A DNA stretch of 7,091 bases from Peptococcaceae bacterium (GTDB lineage Bacteria > Bacillota > DSM-12270 > Thermacetogeniales > Thermacetogeniaceae). Numbering within the stretch: position 1 is the first letter of the stretch; each line of letters begins with the position of its first letter. The position numbers and the translations under genes were made by a program. The stretch spans positions 1 to 7,091 of the forward strand of contig PKYJ01000075.1 in NCBI GenBank assembly GCA_003132605.1, read 5' to 3'. Below are positions 4,146-7,091 of this stretch, in pieces. The notes under the pieces are model-generated. The model made no database searches, was not told where the DNA came from, and saw only the letters and a program-made list of their open reading frames with translations.

Positions 4146-4670
4146 ATGGCAACAATCGAGAAGAAGAAGCAGTTGGTGGCCGATCTGCAGTCAAAACTGA
4201 CATCCTCCAAGGTGGCGGTGTTCGCGGATTACCGGGGATTGAACGTGGCTAACGCCACGGCGCTCCGGGTTTCTTTCCGGGAGGCCGGCGCCGAGCTGAT
4301 AGTCGTTAAAAACACTCTGGCCAAGATTGCCGCCGACCAGGTAGGCATTCATGGGCTGGAGCAACTACTGACGGGGCCGACCATCATCGCTTTCGGTTAT
4401 GCTGACCAGGTAACACCGTCGAAGCTGTTGAACAGCTTCCTCAGGACTAACCGCAGCATCGAGATCAAAGGCGGCTTGCTGGATGGCCTGGTGATCAGCG
4501 CCAGGGACGTCAGGGTATTGGCCGACCTTCCGAGCCGTGAAGTCCTGGTCTCCCAGGTGATGCGCGGTCTGCAAGGCCCCATCGCCGGGCTGCATAGCGT
4601 TCTGGCGGGACCAATTCGCAAACTGGCGACGGCCATACAGGCGATACAGGAACAGAAGGCTGCAAGTTGA
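4146..4670 (+). CDS. rplJ: 50S ribosomal protein L10
   Basis: 174 residues, normal length. The N-terminal rRNA-binding domain begins MATIEKKKQLVADLQSKL and carries FADYRGLNVANATALR and VVKNTLAKIA, all typical of L10. The C-terminal part (about 140-174) is a long helix rich in Ala, Ile and Leu, to which two or three L7/L12 dimers attach. L10 anchors the stalk next to L11 and is the autoregulator of its own operon. The start is ATG 4146, fixed by GGGAGGTG 7 nt upstream and by the family N-terminus. It is the first gene after the L10 leader and is followed by rplL after 39 nt, the universal arrangement that lets the two proteins be made together. Confidence 0.97.
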   Translation: MATIEKKKQLVADLQSKLTSSKVAVFADYRGLNVANATALRVSFREAGAELIVVKNTLAKIAADQVGIHGLEQLLTGPTIIAFGYADQVTPSKLLNSFLRTNRSIEIKGGLLDGLVISARDVRVLADLPSREVLVSQVMRGLQGPIAGLHSVLAGPIRKLATAIQAIQEQKAAS

Positions 4671-4709
4671 ACACAAAGATCTTTAATAAAGAATACAGGA
4701 GGCATATAC

Positions 4710-5087
4710 ATGAGCAAGGTAGCAGAGATTATTGAAAGCGTCAAAGGTATGACAGTGCTGGAGTTAGCTGGACTGGTGAAGGCCCTCGAAGAAGAGTTCG
4801 GGGTCAGCGCAGCCGCTCCGGTTGCCATGGCGGCAGCTCCGTCAGCAGCGTTGGATGCGCCCATCGAAGAGGAACAGACAGAATTCGACGTCATCCTCAA
4901 GACCATCGGTGACAAGAAGATCAATGTTATCAAGGTGGTGCGGGAAATCACCGGCCTGGGCCTCAAGGAGGCCAAGGACCTGGTTGACAGTGCCCCGAAG
5001 AGTGTCAAAGAAAAGGTGAACAAGGAAGAGGCCGAGGCCATCAAGGCGAAACTGGTCGAAAACGGCGCCGAAGCGGAGATTAAATAA
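4710..5087 (+). CDS. rplL: 50S ribosomal protein L7/L12
   Basis: 125 residues, normal length. The N-terminal dimerisation domain (about 1-33) begins MSKVAEIIESVKGMTVLELA. An Ala/Pro hinge follows (about 34-52, containing VSAAAPVAMAAAPSAA). The C-terminal factor-binding domain (about 57-125) contains EFDVILKTIGDKKINVIK and LGLKEAKDLVDSAP. It forms the flexible stalk that recruits elongation and initiation GTPases, and is the only ribosomal protein present in several copies. A strong AGGAGG site (4697-4702) lies 7 nt before the ATG, in keeping with the need for several L12 per L10. It is followed by a hairpin and a probable terminator that would reduce read-through into rpoB. Confidence 0.97.
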   Translation: MSKVAEIIESVKGMTVLELAGLVKALEEEFGVSAAAPVAMAAAPSAALDAPIEEEQTEFDVILKTIGDKKINVIKVVREITGLGLKEAKDLVDSAPKSVKEKVNKEEAEAIKAKLVENGAEAEIK

Positions 5088-5089
5088 CG

Positions 5090-5120
5090 GCCTTAATGCG
5101 CTCCAGGGGCACATTAAGGC
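5090..5120 (+). other. Long hairpin just after rplL
   Basis: Perfect 9-bp stem GCCTTAATG (5090-5098) / CATTAAGGC (5112-5120) with a 13-nt loop, starting 2 nt after the rplL stop. No T-run follows, so it is not a terminator by itself. In E. coli an RNase III processing site lies between rplL and rpoB. This hairpin could protect the rplL 3' end or mark a cleavage site, which is inference only. Confidence 0.55.
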
Positions 5121-5145
5121 AGGAAAACGGTTCAATGAGCTGCGG

Positions 5146-5187
5146 GAAACCCCTTGCGATTCGTAGCAGTGGGTTTCTTTGCCTTTT
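5146..5187 (+). terminator. Probable terminator/attenuator between rplL and rpoB
   Basis: GAAACCC (5146-5152) pairs with GGGTTTC (5171-5177). The 18-nt loop has a small internal pairing (TGC 5155-5157 / GCA 5166-5168). Downstream is T-rich, with five Ts at 5183-5187. The stem is weaker and the loop larger than in a classic terminator, so partial termination is more likely than full. Confidence 0.5.
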
Positions 5188-5201
5188 TCATACAGTTTTA
5201 C

Positions 5202-5230
5202 TTGACAACGATTGGCCGATATGCTAACAT
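5202..5230 (+). promoter_or_regulatory. Promoter of rpoB
   Basis: Perfect TTGACA -35 (5202-5207), a 17-nt spacer and TAACAT -10 (5225-5230), with TG at 5222-5223 (extended -10). The ATGCTAA core (5221-5227) is the same as in the rpmG promoter. Transcription would begin near 5237, leaving about 200 nt of untranslated leader before rpoB. Confidence 0.78.
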
Positions 5231-5386
5231 TTTTAATTGTCTATTGTCAGGCTATATAATTAATGCTAAGTAATCTTTATAATGGAGGGAAAAGGATTTT
5301 ACGGTAGCCCAATGTGTGTTCAACTGTGGTTAGCCGTTAGAAAAAGTATTGTTATCGAGATTCCTGCATGCAATTCATGCAAATTT
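5231..5386 (+). other. AT-rich leader upstream of rpoB
   Basis: No gene is seen here. It holds two further TATAAT hexamers (5255-5260 and 5278-5283) without convincing -35 boxes, so extra promoters are possible but weak. A GGAGGGA Shine-Dalgarno look-alike (5284-5290) has no start codon at proper distance. A short CATGCAA direct repeat with an embedded TGCATGCA palindrome lies near 5365-5382. A 38-codon ATG frame from 5312 has no usable ribosome binding site. Confidence 0.4.
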
Positions 5387-5421
5387 CCAACGACCGACGA
5401 CTCAAGACCAAAGACCAGAAT
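5387..5421 (+). repeat. Five degenerate heptads before rpoB
   Basis: CCAACGA, CCGACGA, CTCAAGA, CCAAAGA and CCAGAAT run in 7-nt phase, and the Shine-Dalgarno GAGGTGA (5422-5428) continues the same phase. The block is led by ATGCAAATTT, as in the nusG-rplK spacer. Non-coding. Confidence 0.6.
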
Positions 5422-5439
5422 GAGGTGAGGGATGACGTT

Positions 5440-7091
5440 ATGGCTTATCCGTATGCGGTTCAGTCGGGGAAGCACCAGCGTTACAGCTACGGGCGGATCC
5501 GCGAAGTTTTGGAAATACCCAACCTGATCGAGATCCAGCAACAATCCTACGAGTGGTTCCTCAGTTCCGGCCTGCGCGATCTGTTTAAGGATGTCTCTCC
5601 AATTCAGGACTTTACCGGAAATTTAATGCTGGAATTTGTCGATTACGCTCTGGGTGATCCCAAATACTCCGTGGATGAGTGCAAGGAACGGGATGTGACC
5701 TTTGCGGCGCCCCTGAGGGTGAAGGTGCGTTTGACCAATAAGGAAACAGGGGAGATCAAGGAACAGGATGTGTTCATGGGTGATTTTCCCCTGATGACCG
5801 AGAAGGGAACCTTCATTATTAATGGCGCGGAGCGGGTGGTTGTCAGCCAACTCGTGCGCTCGCCCGGTGTCTACTATCATTCGGGCAGCGACGCCGCCGG
5901 TAAGAAGACTTACAGCGCCACGGTCATCCCCAACCGGGGGGCCTGGCTGGAGCTAGAGACTGACACCCACGACGTGGCTTACGTGCGGATCGACCGCACC
6001 CGCAAGCTGCCGGTGAGCGTGCTGATCCGCGCCCTGGGCTACACCACCAACGAACAGATCCTGGAACTTTACGACCAGGACGAATTTCTGAAGATTACCC
6101 TGGAGCGGGATACATGCCAGAACCGGGAGGAGGCCCTGGTGGAGATTTACAAGCGGTTGCGCCCCGGCGAGCCGCCGACCATCGACAGCGCCCGGGCGTT
6201 GCTGGAGGGCCTGTTCCTGGACCCGCGCCGCTACGACATGGGCAATGTCGGCCGCTATAAGCTGAACAAGAAGCTGAAGCTCGACCCGACCTATACCGGG
6301 CGGTGCCTCCGCAAGGAGGACATCCTGTCGGTGGTGGGCTATTTCCTGAAGCTGATGCACGGCGAAGGGAACATCGACGATATCGACCACCTGGGCAACC
6401 GGCGGGTGCGCTCGGTGGGAGAGCTGTTGCAGAACCAGTTCCGGATCGGGCTCGCCCGGATGGAGCGGGTCGTCCGGGAACGCATGACCATCCAGGATGT
6501 GGAGGCCATCACCCCCCAGGCGCTGATCAACATCCGCCCGGTGGTGGCGGCAATTAAAGAATTCTTTGGCAGCAGCCAGTTGTCGCAGTTCATGGATCAG
6601 ACCAACCCGCTGGCCGAGTTGACCCACAAGCGGCGCCTGAGCGCCCTCGGCCCCGGCGGCCTTAGCCGTGAGAGAGCGGGTTTCGAGGTACGTGACGTGC
6701 ACCACTCCCACTACGGCCGGATGTGCCCGATCGAGACCCCTGAAGGACCGAACATCGGCCTGATCGGGTCATTGAGCACCTTTGCCCGGATCAATCAGTA
6801 CGGCTTCATCGAGACCCCATACCGGAGGGTCGACAAGGAGCATGGGATCGTCACCGAGGAGATCGTCTACCTGACCGCCGACGAGGAGGAGGAATATATC
6901 ATCGCCCAGGCGAACACCCCCCTCGACGGGGGCGGACGCTTCCTGAACCCCAGAGTCGACAGCCGGCACGGGGCGGATGTTTTGGTCGGCCCCTCGAGCC
7001 AGGTGGACTACATGGACGTCTCCCCGAAACAGGTGGTCAGCATTGCTGCCGCTCTGATTCCTTTCCTGGAGCACGACGACGCCAACCGCGC
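5440..7091 (+). CDS. rpoB: DNA-directed RNA polymerase subunit beta, N-terminal 550 codons (3' end outside window)
   Basis: The frame is open from ATG 5440 to the window end, so the gene is cut by the window, not broken. It begins MAYPYAVQSGKHQRYSYGR. GAGGTGAGG at 5422-5430 fixes the start; an in-frame GTG at 5425 lies inside that site and is rejected. Visible landmarks are SQLVRSPGVYY (about 136-146, protrusion), the rifampicin-pocket segment FFGSSQLSQFMDQTNP to LSALGPGGL (375-408) and IETPEGPNIGLI (431-442, fork region). With the E. coli numbering offset of 130, Gln383, Asp386, His396 and Ser401 correspond to Gln513, Asp516, His526 and Ser531, all sensitive-type. RpoB forms one half of the catalytic cleft. 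The normal length is about 1,150-1,250, so just under half is present. No large lineage-specific insertion is seen. Confidence 0.97.
   Translation, partial: MAYPYAVQSGKHQRYSYGRIREVLEIPNLIEIQQQSYEWFLSSGLRDLFKDVSPIQDFTGNLMLEFVDYALGDPKYSVDECKERDVTFAAPLRVKVRLTNKETGEIKEQDVFMGDFPLMTEKGTFIINGAERVVVSQLVRSPGVYYHSGSDAAGKKTYSATVIPNRGAWLELETDTHDVAYVRIDRTRKLPVSVLIRALGYTTNEQILELYDQDEFLKITLERDTCQNREEALVEIYKRLRPGEPPTIDSARALLEGLFLDPRRYDMGNVGRYKLNKKLKLDPTYTGRCLRKEDILSVVGYFLKLMHGEGNIDDIDHLGNRRVRSVGELLQNQFRIGLARMERVVRERMTIQDVEAITPQALINIRPVVAAIKEFFGSSQLSQFMDQTNPLAELTHKRRLSALGPGGLSRERAGFEVRDVHHSHYGRMCPIETPEGPNIGLIGSLSTFARINQYGFIETPYRRVDKEHGIVTEEIVYLTADEEEEYIIAQANTPLDGGGRFLNPRVDSRHGADVLVGPSSQVDYMDVSPKQVVSIAAALIPFLEHDDANR

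Noticed and set aside
5312..5428. 38-codon ATG frame in the rpoB leader as a possible leader peptide
   Set aside because: The nearest Shine-Dalgarno (5284-5290) is about 22 nt away with no bridging hairpin, and the frame runs through the heptad repeats.

Overview
The window holds the conserved bacterial L33–SecE–NusG–L11–L1–L10–L7/L12–RNA polymerase beta cluster, all on the + strand: rpmG, secE, nusG, rplK, rplA, rplJ, rplL and the first 550 codons of rpoB. It is preceded by the 3' end of an amidohydrolase gene and a small two-cluster ferredoxin gene. The gene order, strong Shine-Dalgarno sites, TTGACA-type promoters, a Gram-positive-type L10 leader and an RpoB sequence with few insertions point to a GC-moderate anaerobic Firmicute. 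A Peptococcaceae/Desulfotomaculum-like clostridium is my best guess. This is inference from protein flavour and layout; no search was run.

Region by region. 1–405 is the amidohydrolase tail. 520–759 is the ferredoxin. 760–1033 is a dense spacer: one 31-nt sequence that looks like a type I-C CRISPR repeat, an intrinsic terminator, a two-tier inverted repeat, and a strong promoter for the ribosomal cluster. 1034–2336 encodes L33 (TTG start), SecE (long charged N-terminal extension) and NusG, whose Shine-Dalgarno is separated from its ATG by a perfect hairpin. 2439–3756 encodes L11 and L1. 3757–4145 contains a promoter, an L10-type autoregulatory leader with its terminator, and about 200 nt of further leader. 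4146–5087 encodes L10 and L7/L12, which form the ribosomal stalk. 5088–5439 carries a processing-type hairpin, a probable terminator/attenuator and a second strong promoter with a roughly 200-nt leader. 5440–7091 is the start of rpoB, with all rifampicin-pocket residues examined in the sensitive state.

The genes join translation (L33, L11, L1, the L10–L12 stalk), secretion (SecE) and transcription (NusG, RpoB). Three promoters and two internal terminators would let stalk proteins and RNA polymerase be made in different amounts from the rest. L10 would repress its own mRNA through the leader.

The coding genes are ordinary; the interest lies between them. The best leads are the solitary CRISPR-like repeat, a family of degenerate 7-nt periodic repeats placed just upstream of four of the ribosomal/RNA polymerase genes, and the hairpin-bridged ribosome binding site of nusG. 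I found no sign of a wholly new multi-gene system.
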